DNA of 64,000 bases from Prauserella shujinwangii (lineage in GTDB: Bacteria > Actinomycetota > Actinomycetes > Mycobacteriales > Pseudonocardiaceae): NCBI RefSeq assembly GCF_003001955.1, contig NZ_PVNH01000005.1, positions 1 to 64,000 on the forward strand, given 5' to 3'. Shown one piece after another: positions 16,333-25,054 of this stretch (the stretch's first letter is position 1; each line of letters opens with the position of its first letter). Below the pieces are notes generated by a model. That model was not told the DNA's origin, ran no database searches, and saw only the letters and a list, made by a program, of their open reading frames with translations. The translations under genes and the position numbers were made by a program.

Positions 16333-17856
16333 CTAGGGACGCCGGACGGCGTCCTCGGCACCGTACCCCGCAGGGGTGACGGTCATGCGCGCCGAGGCGG
16401 CGTCGGCATCGCCGATGCTCTCCAGGAGATGCTTGCCGATCAGGGCGTCGTCGGGCAGCGGGATCGGGTAGTTCCCGTCGAAGCAGGCCGCGCACAGCCG
16501 GGACTTCGGCTGCTCCGACGCGGCGACCAGCCCGTCGAGCGAGACGTACCCGAGCGAGTCCGCTCCGATCGACCGGCGGATGCCGTCGAGGTCCGCGCCG
16601 TTGGCCACGAGCTCGGCACGTGAGGCGAAGTCGATGCCGTAGAAGCACGGCCAGCGCACGGGCGGCGACGCGATCCGCACGTGCACCTCGAGCGCGCCGG
16701 ACTCGCGCAGCATCCGCACGAGCGCGCGCTGGGTGTTGCCCCGCACGATCGAGTCGTCCACCACGACGAGCCGCTTGCCGCGGATCACCTCGCGCAGCGG
16801 GTTCAGCTTGAGCCGGATGCCGAGCTGGCGGATGGTCTGCGACGGCTGGATGAACGTGCGGCCGACGTAGGCGTTCTTGACCAGCCCCGAACCGTAGGGA
16901 ATGCCGGACTCCTGCGCGTAGCCGATCGCGGCCGGCGTGCCCGACTCCGGAACGGGGATCACGAGGTCGGCGTCGGCGGGGTGCTCCTGGGCGAGCCTGC
17001 GCCCGATCTCGACGCGGGTGGCGTGCACGCTGCGGCCCGCGATCGTGGTGTCCGGGCGGGCCAGGTAGACGTACTCGAAGACGCAGCCCTTCGGCTCCGG
17101 ATTGGCGAACCGGGAGGAGCGCAGCCCCTCGGCGTCGATGGCGATCAGCTCGCCCGGCTCCACCTCCCGCACGAAGGAGGCGCCGACGATGTCCAGCGCC
17201 GCCGTCTCGCTCGCGACGACCCAGCCGCGTTCGAGCCTGCCCAGCACGAGCGGCCGGACACCGTGCGGGTCGCGGGCCGCGTAGAGGGTGTTCTCGTCGG
17301 CGAAGGTGAGGCAGAACGCGCCGCGGATCGTCGGCAGCAGTTCCAGCGCGGCACTCTCGATGCCCCGGTCGGCCGCGGCCACGGCGAGCAGCCCGCAGAT
17401 CAGGTCGGAGTCGGTGGTGGCGCCGTTCTTGCCCAGCACGCCCAGCTGCCGGGCGCGCTCGTGCAGCTCGTGGGTGTTGACCAGGTTCCCGTTGTGCCCG
17501 AGGGCGAGTCCCGTGCCCGCCGCGGTGGTCCGGAAGGTCGGCTGCGCGTTCTCCCACGTGCCGCCGCCGGTGGTGGAGTACCGGCAGTGCCCGATGGCGA
17601 CGTGGCCCTGCAGCGACGACAGGATCTGCTCGTCGAACACCTGGCTGACCAGGCCGAGATCCTTGAAGACCACGATCTGCTTGCCGTCGGAGACCGAGAT
17701 GCCCGCGGCCTCCTGTCCCCGGTGCTGGAGCGCGTACAGCCCGTAGTAGGTCAGCTTCGCGACCTCTTCACCCGGAGCCCACACCCCGAACACACCGCAT
17801 TCCTCACGCGGTTCGGGCTCGGGGGCGATGTCGGACGGCGACTGATCGGTGTGCAC
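16333..17856 (-). CDS. purF: Amidophosphoribosyltransferase
   Basis: 507 residues. It makes phosphoribosylamine from PRPP and glutamine, the first committed step of purine synthesis. A short propeptide precedes the nucleophile Cys in EECGVFGVW. The glutaminase region has GLYALQHRGQEAAG and HCRYSTTGG. The PRPP loop is VVVDDSIVRGNT. Late cysteines in SRLCAACFDGNYPIPLP suggest the [4Fe-4S] Bacillus-type enzyme. The GTG at 17856 has a GGGAG ribosome site and keeps the propeptide. Confidence 0.95.
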   Translation of the reverse strand: MHTDQSPSDIAPEPEPREECGVFGVWAPGEEVAKLTYYGLYALQHRGQEAAGISVSDGKQIVVFKDLGLVSQVFDEQILSSLQGHVAIGHCRYSTTGGGTWENAQPTFRTTAAGTGLALGHNGNLVNTHELHERARQLGVLGKNGATTDSDLICGLLAVAAADRGIESAALELLPTIRGAFCLTFADENTLYAARDPHGVRPLVLGRLERGWVVASETAALDIVGASFVREVEPGELIAIDAEGLRSSRFANPEPKGCVFEYVYLARPDTTIAGRSVHATRVEIGRRLAQEHPADADLVIPVPESGTPAAIGYAQESGIPYGSGLVKNAYVGRTFIQPSQTIRQLGIRLKLNPLREVIRGKRLVVVDDSIVRGNTQRALVRMLRESGALEVHVRIASPPVRWPCFYGIDFASRAELVANGADLDGIRRSIGADSLGYVSLDGLVAASEQPKSRLCAACFDGNYPIPLPDDALIGKHLLESIGDADAASARMTVTPAGYGAEDAVRRP

Positions 17857-17880
17857 CGAGGAGCTCCCTGGAGACGAGAA

Positions 17881-17916
17881 CGGACCACCTCCAGTGTAGT
17901 CGCCGGAGGTGGTCCG
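17881..17916 (-). terminator. Hairpin upstream of purF
   Basis: CGGACCACCTCC (17881-17892) pairs perfectly with GGAGGTGGTCCG (17905-17916), with a 12-nt loop. It ends the gene at 17962-18339 and isolates purF, whose GTG is 24 nt further on; an attenuator role for purF is possible. Confidence 0.65.
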
Positions 17917-17961
17917 ACCCGGTGATGTAGCGCTCAGCGGCGCGGCCGGGCGCACCGCCGC

Positions 17962-18339
17962 TCAGGCGGTGGCGAGCACGAACTTCGCCCTGCGCTGACC
18001 GTCGCTCACCCAGCAGCCGTGCACGGCCCTGCGGTCCACGGCGAAGGCGTCGTCGGCGAGCGTCAGCACGGCGTCGACCACGTCGGGCATCGAGCCGGAG
18101 GTGCGCCACAGCGCCCTGGCCGGCTTGAGGATGTCCGGCTCGTCCCCGGGCAACCGCATGGCGGTGACGTCGTCCTCCGCGTCGAGGCGGATCACGTCGA
18201 CGACGGTGCCGTGTGCCCTGACCCCGACGACCGCGATCACCTCGCCGCGCTCGTCGCGGGGATGCACGAAGCGGTAACCCCGCTCGATGAGCCTGCCCAG
18301 AAGTTCCTCGACCGCGGGCTGCTCAGCCGACGACGTCAT
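17962..18339 (-). CDS. Small hypothetical protein next to DUF397
   Basis: 125 residues, mixed alpha/beta, no membrane segment. Landmarks are LLGRLIERGYRFVHPRDERG and DEPDILKPARALWRTSGSM, ending HGCWVSDGQRRAKFVLATA. I do not recognise a domain, but the gene is in the same operon as DUF397 (17-nt overlap), so it may belong to that regulatory module. The ATG at 18339 follows the overlapping coding end of DUF397. Confidence 0.75.
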   Translation of the reverse strand: MTSSAEQPAVEELLGRLIERGYRFVHPRDERGEVIAVVGVRAHGTVVDVIRLDAEDDVTAMRLPGDEPDILKPARALWRTSGSMPDVVDAVLTLADDAFAVDRRAVHGCWVSDGQRRAKFVLATA

Positions 18340-18562
18340 CGAACTCACCGTCCTTGGCGCCCGCCAGGAAGGCGGCGATCTCCTCCCGGGTGTAGACCAG
18401 GGCGGGGCCCTGCGGGTCGCGGGAGTTGCGCACCGCGATCTCACCGCCGACCAGCGTGGCCACCTCGACACAGTTGCCGACGGCCCCGCTGTAGGAGCTC
18501 TTGCGCCAGCGCGCGTCCGGGAGTAGCTCCGCGGAGACCCCGTTCCGGACCTGTTCCGCCAT
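18323..18562 (-). CDS. DUF397 protein
   Basis: 79 residues with the classic DUF397 pattern: ARWRKSSYSGAVGNCVEVA, then VAVRNSRDPQGPAL-like residues (IAVRNSRDPQGPALVYTREE) and a helical end EIAAFLAG. In Streptomyces and relatives such proteins pair with a DUF5753 helix-turn-helix regulator, here 18800-19678. The pair probably controls development or secondary metabolism, possibly as regulator and antagonist. It has its own promoter with repeated palindromes (see 18614-18678). The gene has a GGGAAGGTGAGG ribosome site. Confidence 0.9.
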   Translation of the reverse strand: MAEQVRNGVSAELLPDARWRKSSYSGAVGNCVEVATLVGGEIAVRNSRDPQGPALVYTREEIAAFLAGAKDGEFDDVVG

Positions 18563-18613
18563 GATCCTCACCTTCCCGACTGAAAACCCTTCGGAGGATG
18601 CAGGGGGTGCATC

Positions 18614-18678
18614 TGCACGTGCATTCGATTGTGCACCGACCGTAGCACGTGCCGGTGCAGGTGTGAATGCACGTGCAT
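18614..18678 (-). promoter_or_regulatory. DUF397 promoter with three GCACGTGC palindromes
   Basis: On the minus strand TTCACA (18667-18662), a 17-bp spacer and TACGGT (18644-18639) form a sigma-70-like promoter. ATGCACGTGCAT (18667-18678) abuts the -35 box, GCACGTGC (18645-18652) fills the spacer, and TGCACGTGCA (18614-18623) lies just past the likely start. The three centres are 24 and 30 bp apart. Extra TGCAC half-sites lie between them. This layout suits a repressor, probably the neighbouring XRE protein. Confidence 0.65.
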
Positions 18679-18799
18679 CCACATGTTCCCTGAAGTTCAC
18701 TCCGACGAGTGAGTGGAATCAGGACGTGACCCGTAACGAACTCGGCGTGACCGACGATTCCGCGCGCCACGCGGCGCCGAGCGTGCGGCGGAGCGCGGG

Positions 18800-19678
18800 C
18801 TACAGCTCGGCGAGCTTCTTCTGGAGTAGCTGCCGGGTCCGGTCGGGCGTCTCCGCCTCGACCGCCAGCCGGTCGAGCGCGCGGCTGTAGACCTCGATGT
18901 CCTCGAGGCGGTCCATGTAGACCGCGCCGGCGAGGTGCTCGACGTAGGCGATGTTCGGCAGCTCCGGCTCGCGGAACCGCAGCAGCGTGAACGCGCCCTC
19001 CGCGGCGTAGCCGCTGCGGTCGATCGGCACCACCTGCAGCGAGACGTGCGGCAGCGACGTGAGCTCGAGCAGGTGCTCCAGTTGCTTCGCGAACACGTCC
19101 CGGCCACCGATGTGCCGCATCAGCACCGACTCGTCGATCACCGCCCACAGCCGGGGACCGCCGGGCCGGAACAGCGACTTCTGCCGCCGCATGCGGAACG
19201 CGACCTTCCGCTCGACCTCCTCGCTCATGCTGTGCGGCAGGCCGTGGCTGATGATCGCCCTCGCGTAGTCCTCGACCTGCATCAGACCGGGCACGAACTG
19301 CAGCTCGTAGGTCTGGATCCGCGCCGCGGCCTCCTCCAGCCCGACGAAGTCGTCGAACCAGCGGGGCATGAGGTCGTTGTAGCGGTGCCACCAGCCGGGC
19401 TGGTTCGACTGCTTCACCATCTCGAGGAAGCTGGCCCGCTCCTCCGGGTCACCGACGCCGTACATGGTGAGCAGGTCGGCGACGTCGCGTTCCTTGAAGC
19501 CGACCCGGCCGAGCTCCATGCGGCTGATCTTCGATTCCGATGCGCGGATGTGGTACCCGGCTTCCGCGCGGCTGAGCCCGACCTTCTCCCGCAGCCTGCG
19601 GAGCTGGCCACCGAGGACCATCCGCCGCGCGGTAGGGCCGGTGCCCTGATCCACGCCGGAAGCGTCGAACGACGTCAT
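18800..19678 (-). CDS. XRE-family regulator with DUF5753 domain
   Basis: 292 residues. The N-terminal helix-turn-helix is RRLREKVGLSRAEAGYHI followed by SESKISRMELGRVGF. The DUF5753 ligand-like domain begins near LEEAAARIQTYELQFVPGLMQ and includes PHVSLQVVPIDRSGY. This protein type is abundant in Streptomyces and Pseudonocardiaceae and is partnered by DUF397. The ATG at 19678 is used; an in-frame ATG 48 nt upstream would add residues that do not belong to the family. The 120 bases between it and DUF397 hold no other gene. Confidence 0.9.
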   Translation of the reverse strand: MTSFDASGVDQGTGPTARRMVLGGQLRRLREKVGLSRAEAGYHIRASESKISRMELGRVGFKERDVADLLTMYGVGDPEERASFLEMVKQSNQPGWWHRYNDLMPRWFDDFVGLEEAAARIQTYELQFVPGLMQVEDYARAIISHGLPHSMSEEVERKVAFRMRRQKSLFRPGGPRLWAVIDESVLMRHIGGRDVFAKQLEHLLELTSLPHVSLQVVPIDRSGYAAEGAFTLLRFREPELPNIAYVEHLAGAVYMDRLEDIEVYSRALDRLAVEAETPDRTRQLLQKKLAEL

Positions 19679-19822
19679 GCCCGGGGCCCTTCCTCGATAC
19701 GCACTACCTGCACCGCCTCCGAACACGGGATCCTACCCCGGAGGTGCCGTTTACCCCGCGAGAGCGAACCCCTACCCTACGTGTGATCCGCGACATCCGA
19801 AACGTCTTGTGCGAGGTCTGCG

Positions 19823-20656
19823 ATGGCTGGTCCCGTCCCTCAGTCCGAACGAGTGCCGGTGGGTGTCGACCCCACCCGAGCGAGCATCGCCAGGGTCTAT
19901 GACGCCTTCCTCAACGGCAAGGACAACTACGAGATCGACCGGGAGGTGCTGCGCGGCGTCCAGCAGAAGGCGCCCGAGGCGCAGGACCTGGCGTTCGAGA
20001 ACCGGAACTTCCTGATCCGGGCGTGCCGCTTCCTCGCGAGCCAGACCGGGATCACCCAGTACCTCGACTGCGGCTCCGGCCTGCCGACCGCCGAGAACAT
20101 CCACCAGGTCGTGCAGCGGATCAACCCGGACTCCCGCGTGGTCTACATCGACAACGACCCGGTGGTCCTGGCCCACGGGCGCGCGCTGCTCGAGGAGAAC
20201 GAGAACACGCACTTCGTGGCCGCCGACATCTTCAAGCCGAGGGAGATCCTCGAGAACGAGGAGGTGCGCAAGCACATCGACTTCACGGAGCCGCTCGCCT
20301 TCCTCCAGCTTGGCACCCTGCACCACTACGAGGGCCCCAGCGAGGACCCGGGCAAGATCATGCAGGAGTACATCGACGCCCTACCTTCCGGCTCGTACGT
20401 CGCGATCAGCCACTTCCTCGATCCGGAGAACGAGCACAGCGCCGTCGCCAGGAAGATGGAGGAGGTGTTCCGGCACAGCCCGATGGGCTCCGGGACCTTC
20501 CGCACCAAGGCCGAGATCGAGGCGCTCTTCGACGGGCTGGAGATGATCGAGCCGGGCGTGACCCTGTGCGCCGAGTGGTGGCAGGACGGGCCCCGGCTCA
20601 AGCCGCTCAGCCAGGTCCAGCACTGCATCGCGGGCGGCATCGGCCGCAAGCCCTGA
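19823..20656 (+). CDS. SAM-dependent methyltransferase, SAV2177 (DUF574) family
   Basis: 277 residues. The family hallmarks are VDPTRASIARVYDAFLNGKDN, the SAM motif QYLDCGSGLPTAENIHQ, VVYIDNDPVVLAHGRALL and FLQLGTLHHYEG. The family is numerous in actinomycetes; targets are unknown. It is divergent from the XRE/DUF5753 gene, and such methyltransferases commonly lie beside these regulators, so control by XRE is plausible. Its 3' end faces a palindromic repeat. Confidence 0.9.
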   Translation: MAGPVPQSERVPVGVDPTRASIARVYDAFLNGKDNYEIDREVLRGVQQKAPEAQDLAFENRNFLIRACRFLASQTGITQYLDCGSGLPTAENIHQVVQRINPDSRVVYIDNDPVVLAHGRALLEENENTHFVAADIFKPREILENEEVRKHIDFTEPLAFLQLGTLHHYEGPSEDPGKIMQEYIDALPSGSYVAISHFLDPENEHSAVARKMEEVFRHSPMGSGTFRTKAEIEALFDGLEMIEPGVTLCAEWWQDGPRLKPLSQVQHCIAGGIGRKP

Positions 20657-20691
20657 GCACGGGGCACGGCACCGGAACCCACCCGGCCGCA

Positions 20692-20738
20692 CCCAATGTG
20701 GCATCGGGTGCGGTGAACGCAACCAATGCCACATTGGG
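20692..20738. repeat. Family 1 intergenic palindrome
   Basis: Arms 20692-20714 and 20716-20738 pair over 23 bp with three mismatches around one central base. The right arm starts AACGCAACC and ends CCACATTGGG. It lies between convergent genes and shares the GAACGC core with 4286-4340. Confidence 0.8.
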
Positions 20739-20755
20739 GAGCTTCGCGGCCCCCG

Positions 20756-21136
20756 CTACAACCTGAGGACAGGCAGCCACGGGGAGAGGTCGGCGCGCGT
20801 TCCCGATGCGCCGACCCTCCCCCGCTCGACCGCTTCCGTCCACTGCAGACGGCCGGTGGCGAGCTCCAGCCAGGTGCGCGGATCGGTTTCGACGACGTTG
20901 GGCGGGGTGCCGCGGGTGTGCCGCGGCCCCGCCACGCACTGGACGGCCGCGAACGGCGGCACCCGGACCTCGACGCTGCGACCCGGTGCGTCGGCGGCGA
21001 GCGTGCGCAGGCTCAACCGCACGGCACTCGCCAGGTCGGCGCGCCCTGGTTCCGGGGCGCTGCCGTCCAGCCAGCCTGCGACCGCGGCCACGGCGGCACG
21101 TAACTCAGCGGGGTCGACCGATCGCGAAGCGGGCAT
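20756..21136 (-). CDS. Sterol-carrier-family protein
   Basis: 126 residues, matching the actinobacterial sterol-carrier-like family (Rv0807). Landmarks are [40 protein letters not shown] and [17 protein letters not shown], the last two being SCP2-fold hallmarks. Ligand unknown. TACTGT (21148-21143) stands 6 nt before the ATG, so transcription is probably leaderless. In mycobacteria it also lies near purF. Confidence 0.8.
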   Translation of the reverse strand: MPASRSVDPAELRAAVAAVAGWLDGSAPEPGRADLASAVRLSLRTLAADAPGRSVEVRVPPFAAVQCVAGPRHTRGTPPNVVETDPRTWLELATGRLQWTEAVERGRVGASGTRADLSPWLPVLRL

Positions 21137-21193
21137 GCCACCACAGTAGAGTGATCGCAAGCAGCAACGCACGGCAGAACGTGGGGTAACACC

Positions 21194-21805
21194 ATGGCGC
21201 AGCGGGACGACGCGAACCGGCTGATCCCCGGCGAGCCCGCGACCAACAAGAAGCCCAAGATCACCCGCGAGATGCGGGCCAACGCCAAGGCCAACCCGAA
21301 CAGCTGGCTGTACGTGATCGACGAGGCGTTCGATCCCAACGGCCGGGTGCCGTCGTGGGCGGTCGTGGGCGCCTACCCGGTGAACGCCGACGGCGAGATC
21401 GTCGAGGACTTCCACCCCAACGACCGCTACCGCCCGTCGCCGAAGGCGCTCGGCTTCCCGGAGCCGGACAACCACCTCGAGCGGTTGCTGCAGCTGGTGC
21501 GGACCCGGCACCGGCCCGCCGAGGACCTGCCCCCGGTGATCCTCGACTCGACGCTGTTCGTCTACGCCATGTCGCCCGTGCAGCGCACCGTGATCGGGTT
21601 CCACAACACCGACGGCCGCGTCATGGTGCCCGCCTACACGTCGAAGTCGCTGGTGCCCGAGGAATGGCCGCACGCGAGGGCGGTGCTCGGCAGGGACATC
21701 GTCGAGCTGCTCGCGGGCCATCCGCTGGTGATCAACCCGCACGACATCGTGACGGCGGTGGTGCCCGCGGAGCACCTCCAGCAGGCGCTCGACCAGGAAC
21801 ACTGA
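21194..21805 (+). CDS. Type VII secretion-associated SseB-like protein
   Basis: 203 residues with no signal peptide. The N-terminus is basic ([19 protein letters not shown]); the middle has [20 protein letters not shown] and [19 protein letters not shown], and the end has an SseB-like fold ([20 protein letters not shown]). Similar proteins are annotated as type VII secretion-associated in Pseudonocardiaceae, but the nearest type VII genes here are 26 kb away. The function is inferred and uncertain. Confidence 0.6.
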   Translation: MAQRDDANRLIPGEPATNKKPKITREMRANAKANPNSWLYVIDEAFDPNGRVPSWAVVGAYPVNADGEIVEDFHPNDRYRPSPKALGFPEPDNHLERLLQLVRTRHRPAEDLPPVILDSTLFVYAMSPVQRTVIGFHNTDGRVMVPAYTSKSLVPEEWPHARAVLGRDIVELLAGHPLVINPHDIVTAVVPAEHLQQALDQEH

Positions 21806-21894
21806 CACCCGGTGGGGTGACACCCACTCGCGGAACCGGCTCTTTCGGCGCATGGTGATCTCTGGATGGGGACACTGACGCACCGGGAGTCACA

Positions 21895-22707
21895 GTGGAA
21901 CGTCGCAAACCGTTGGTCTGCCTGGGTACCGCTCTGCTCGTCGCGAGCTCGATCGTCCACAGTGGTGGTCACGCGGCCGCGGCGGACTATTCCGGTGCCG
22001 AGCACCGGCACGCCGGTTCCCAGATCGCACTCCACGAGGGAGTGCACGGCGCTCCACCCACCGGCCGGTTCGCGGCGGCGGGAAAGACACTCGGGCACGA
22101 CGTCAGCGGCTGGCAGGGCGATGTGGACTGGCCAGCGGCCGCCCGCGACGGAGCACGGTTCGTCTACGTCAAGGCCACCGAGGGCACCGGCTTCACCAGC
22201 ACGTCGTTCGCCCAGCAGTACAACGGCTCCTACCGGGCGGGCCTGATCCGCGGCGCCTACCACTTCGCCCGGCCGGACGTGTCGGGCGGAGCGGAGCAGG
22301 CGCGTTACTTCGTCGAGCACGGCGGCGGCTGGTCGCCGGACGGCAAGACCCTGCCCGGTGCGCTCGACGTGGAGTACAACCCGTACGGCGACACCTGCTA
22401 CGGCAGGAAACCGGCCGGAATGGTGGCGTGGATCAAGGACTTCTCAGCCACCTACACCCGGCTGACCGGGCGGGCACCGGTGATCTACACCAGCACCAGC
22501 TGGTGGCGGAAGTGCACCGGCGACAGTGCCGCGTTCGGCGACACCAACCCGCTGTGGCTCGCGCGTTACGCCCCGCGGATCGGCGAGCTGCCCGCGGGCT
22601 GGCCGACCCACACGATCTGGCAGTTCGCCGACTCCGGCCCCCTTCCCGGCGACCAGAACTACTTCAACGGGGCACCCGACCGCGTCGCCAAGCTGGCCGC
22701 GGGGTGA
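21895..22707 (+). CDS. Secreted GH25 lysozyme, copy 1
   Basis: 270 residues. Residues about 1-29 form a signal peptide ending HAAAA. The GH25 muramidase domain starts at GHDVSGWQGDVDW, with Asp of HDVSG and the D-x-E of LDVEYNPYG as the catalytic carboxylates. It cleaves the MurNAc-GlcNAc bond of peptidoglycan outside the cell. The next gene is a paralogue with the same order of motifs, including GSQIA near the mature N-terminus. The GTG start has a GGGAGT ribosome site. Confidence 0.92.
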   Translation: MERRKPLVCLGTALLVASSIVHSGGHAAAADYSGAEHRHAGSQIALHEGVHGAPPTGRFAAAGKTLGHDVSGWQGDVDWPAAARDGARFVYVKATEGTGFTSTSFAQQYNGSYRAGLIRGAYHFARPDVSGGAEQARYFVEHGGGWSPDGKTLPGALDVEYNPYGDTCYGRKPAGMVAWIKDFSATYTRLTGRAPVIYTSTSWWRKCTGDSAAFGDTNPLWLARYAPRIGELPAGWPTHTIWQFADSGPLPGDQNYFNGAPDRVAKLAAG

Positions 22708-22751
22708 TCTTCGTGAAATACCCACTCAAGTCGCCTATTTCAGGTCAACTA

Positions 22752-22859
22752 GTGACAAACACCACTCGATGCGGTAACAATCAACGCCCGAACGGCTACC
22801 TGCAGTGAGCCGTTCGGCAGCGAGGGCAACAGAAAGTCCGGGGACCCGGCGGTCCCCGG
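22752..22859 (+). promoter_or_regulatory. Promoter and structured 5' UTR of GH25 copy 2
   Basis: GTGACA (22752-22757), a 17-bp spacer and TAACAA (22775-22780) form a promoter in an AT-richer stretch. The predicted UTR of about 90 nt has two perfect hairpins: CGAACGGCT (22789-22797) with AGCCGTTCG (22808-22816), and CCGGGGACC (22838-22846) with GGTCCCCGG (22851-22859). The second ends just before the ribosome site. It does not match the c-di-AMP riboswitch consensus. Confidence 0.5.
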
Positions 22860-22878
22860 TCCGTGAAGGGACACCCCT

Positions 22879-23745
22879 ATGTTCACTGCACGAAGAGTCT
22901 GGCGGCGCCTGCTGACCGCCACGATCGCCGGAACGGCCGGTGCGCTCCTGCTCGGCGCGCCATCCCCTGCCACGGCCGGGCCGGCGGACATCGACGCCTA
23001 CGTCCGCGCGCACGACCATCCGATGGGCTCGCAGATCGCCAGGGTGGAGGGAGACCGGTCCACCGCCTCGACGAAGCGGCAGGCACTCCGGCCGCAGGGG
23101 CTCAACTCGGACGGCGTCCAGGCCACCGCCACCGTGCCCGGCATCGACGTCAGCGGCTGGCAGCAGAACGTCGACTGGAACCACTGGTGGAACCAGGGCA
23201 AGCGGTTCGCCTACGTGAAGGCGACCGAGGGCACCGGCTACAAGAACCCCTACTTCGCCCAGCAGTACAACGGCTCGTACAACGTCGGCATGATCCGCGG
23301 CGCGTACCACTTCGCGCTGCCCGACCGCTCGTCCGGCGCCACACAGGCCAACTACTTCGTGAACAACGGCGGCGGCTGGTCGCGGGACGGCAAGACCCTG
23401 CCGGGCGCGCTGGACATGGAGTACAACCCGTACGGCGCCACCTGCTACGGCAAGAGCAAGGCGGCCATGGCGGCGTGGATCCGCGACTTCCACGACACCT
23501 ACCACAGCCGCACGGGCCGCTGGCCGGTCATCTACACGTCCACCAGCTGGTGGAACCAGTGCGTCGGGACCGCGCAGAGCTTCGGCAGCACCGTTCCACT
23601 GTGGGTGGCCCGCTACTCGTCCTCGGTGGGCACCCTGCCCCACGGCTGGAGCTTCCACACGTTCTGGCAGTACACGTCGAGCCCGATCGACCAGAACTCG
23701 TTCAACGGGGCCTACGACCGGCTGAAGGTGCTCGCCACCGGCTGA
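22879..23745 (+). CDS. Secreted GH25 lysozyme, copy 2
   Basis: 288 residues. A signal peptide (about residues 1-33) starts with basic RRVWRRLL and ends PATAGPA. The GH25 domain has GIDVSGWQQNVDW, VKATEGTGYKNPYFAQQYN and the catalytic LDMEYNPYG. It is a tandem paralogue of the gene before it, with the same closing NGAYDRL/NGAPDRV pattern, so an ancestral duplication is likely. It has its own promoter and a long structured leader, so the two are probably regulated separately. Confidence 0.92.
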   Translation: MFTARRVWRRLLTATIAGTAGALLLGAPSPATAGPADIDAYVRAHDHPMGSQIARVEGDRSTASTKRQALRPQGLNSDGVQATATVPGIDVSGWQQNVDWNHWWNQGKRFAYVKATEGTGYKNPYFAQQYNGSYNVGMIRGAYHFALPDRSSGATQANYFVNNGGGWSRDGKTLPGALDMEYNPYGATCYGKSKAAMAAWIRDFHDTYHSRTGRWPVIYTSTSWWNQCVGTAQSFGSTVPLWVARYSSSVGTLPHGWSFHTFWQYTSSPIDQNSFNGAYDRLKVLATG

Positions 23746-23768
23746 CGCGGCCCGTTCGCACCCGACCC

Positions 23769-23804
23769 GAGGGCTCCCGTCCGGTGTACCGGGCGGGAGC
23801 CCTC
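23769..23804 (+). terminator. Hairpin terminator after GH25 copy 2
   Basis: GAGGGCTCCCG (23769-23779) pairs perfectly with CGGGAGCCCTC (23794-23804); TCGCGG follows. Confidence 0.75.
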
Positions 23805-23937
23805 TCGCGGGCAGGACGATCACCAGGCAGAATGCGGTTCACCGATGCGGGAGGGGGAGGAACCGCAGCCGCCGCCGCTGCGTCGGACCACGCGGAGCGC
23901 ACCACTGGGGGCGCTGTGATCTACGGAGGCTTCGGCG

Positions 23938-25005
23938 ATGACGTACCCACCCCAGCCCGGGCAGCCCTACGGTCAGCAGCCCGACCCGTACGGCCAGGGC
24001 GGCTACCCACAGTCCGGCCAGTTCCCCCAGCAGGGCGGCCAGTACCCCCAGGGCGGGCAGTATCCGCCGCCGGGTGGTCAGTTCCCGCCGGGCGGGCAGT
24101 ACCCGCCACCGGGTGCGCAGTACGGTCAACCGGGCGCGTACGGGCAGCAGCCCGGCGCGTACCCGCAGGCGGGCGGGTTCGGCGGGCCGCCGCCACCGCC
24201 GAAGAAGAGCAGGGCGGGACTGTGGATCGGGCTGTCGGCGGGTGCGGTCGTGCTCATCGCCTTCCTCGTCACGGCGTTTCTGGCGCCTGGCTTCCTGCTG
24301 GGCGACGAGAAAGGCGGCGAGAACGGACCGCAGGCGGTCGCACAGCAGATCGTCGACGGCATCAACAACGACGACACCCAGTTGCTGAACTCGCTGAAGT
24401 GCGGCAACGCGGGAGAGGACGTCGACGAGACGATCGACTCGGCCAAGGACCTCTCGCAGGCGAAACTGACCGGTGAGGTCACCCAGGACACCGAGACCAA
24501 TGCCACCGCGCCGGTCAGCGTGGTCTACGAGAGCAAGACGTTCCAGGTGCGGGGCCTGCTGGAGAAGAGCGCGGAGAAGTGGTGCTGGCAGGACATCAAG
24601 ATCGACTCCAACTCCGGAACGGCCTCCGGTGGAGAGGCCTCGATGCCCGCGGAGCCGACGGTGACCGACAGCGACCCGACCGAGGCGACCGGCGCGGGAG
24701 ACGGCGGCACCGGGGTCACCGACGGGAACGAGATCATCGGCACGCTCGTCGACGCGCTGAACAACGGCGACAAGGCCGCGGCGATGGCCACGATGTGCGG
24801 CGACTCGGCCAGCCTCAACGAGTCCGACGTTGACCGCGCCGTGCAGGAGGGCGCGCAGCTGGAGGCGGGCAAGGCCGAGGGCTCGCAGTTCCGGGTCGAG
24901 GCGACGATCACCGGCACGGTCGGCGGTGAGCCGGTGTCCGAGGCGTCGGTGTCGGCGACCAACTTCGACGACAAGGGGTTCTGCGTCTCGATCCTCTGGC
25001 TCTGA
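23938..25005 (+). CDS. Pro/Gln/Tyr-rich membrane protein with extracellular domain
   Basis: 355 residues. Residues 1-85 are a low-complexity cytoplasmic tail of repeating QYPPPGGQ/QPYGQQP units. One membrane segment follows (about 98-120, GLWIGLSAGAVVLIAFLVTAF). The exported part has two repeats of a DUF4878-like fold, near VAQQIVDGINNDDTQLLNSLKC and IIGTLVDALNNGDKAAAMATMC, joined by a Thr/Asp/Gly linker. Each repeat has a paired Cys (LKCGN/WCWQD and TMCGD/GFCVS), suggesting disulfides. Similar proteins are common in actinobacteria and lack known function. Confidence 0.75.
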   Translation: MTYPPQPGQPYGQQPDPYGQGGYPQSGQFPQQGGQYPQGGQYPPPGGQFPPGGQYPPPGAQYGQPGAYGQQPGAYPQAGGFGGPPPPPKKSRAGLWIGLSAGAVVLIAFLVTAFLAPGFLLGDEKGGENGPQAVAQQIVDGINNDDTQLLNSLKCGNAGEDVDETIDSAKDLSQAKLTGEVTQDTETNATAPVSVVYESKTFQVRGLLEKSAEKWCWQDIKIDSNSGTASGGEASMPAEPTVTDSDPTEATGAGDGGTGVTDGNEIIGTLVDALNNGDKAAAMATMCGDSASLNESDVDRAVQEGAQLEAGKAEGSQFRVEATITGTVGGEPVSEASVSATNFDDKGFCVSILWL

Positions 25006-25054
25006 ACGGCGATGGGGGCGTGGGGTGGGTCAGCCGCCCCGCGCCCTCGCCGTT
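25006..25054. terminator. Bidirectional hairpin between convergent genes
   Basis: AACGGCGATGGGGGCGTGGGG (25005-25025) pairs imperfectly with CCCCGCGCCCTCGCCGTT (25037-25054). It overlaps the last codons of the XRE-cupin gene. Confidence 0.55.

Noticed and set aside
18441-18700. Cys-Thr repeat peptide in the DUF397 upstream region
   Set aside because: The apparent repeat comes from translating TGCAC palindromes; these are operators rather than coding sequence.
22708-22878. c-di-AMP (ydaO) riboswitch before the second GH25 gene
   Set aside because: The conserved blocks of that riboswitch are absent; only two simple hairpins are present.
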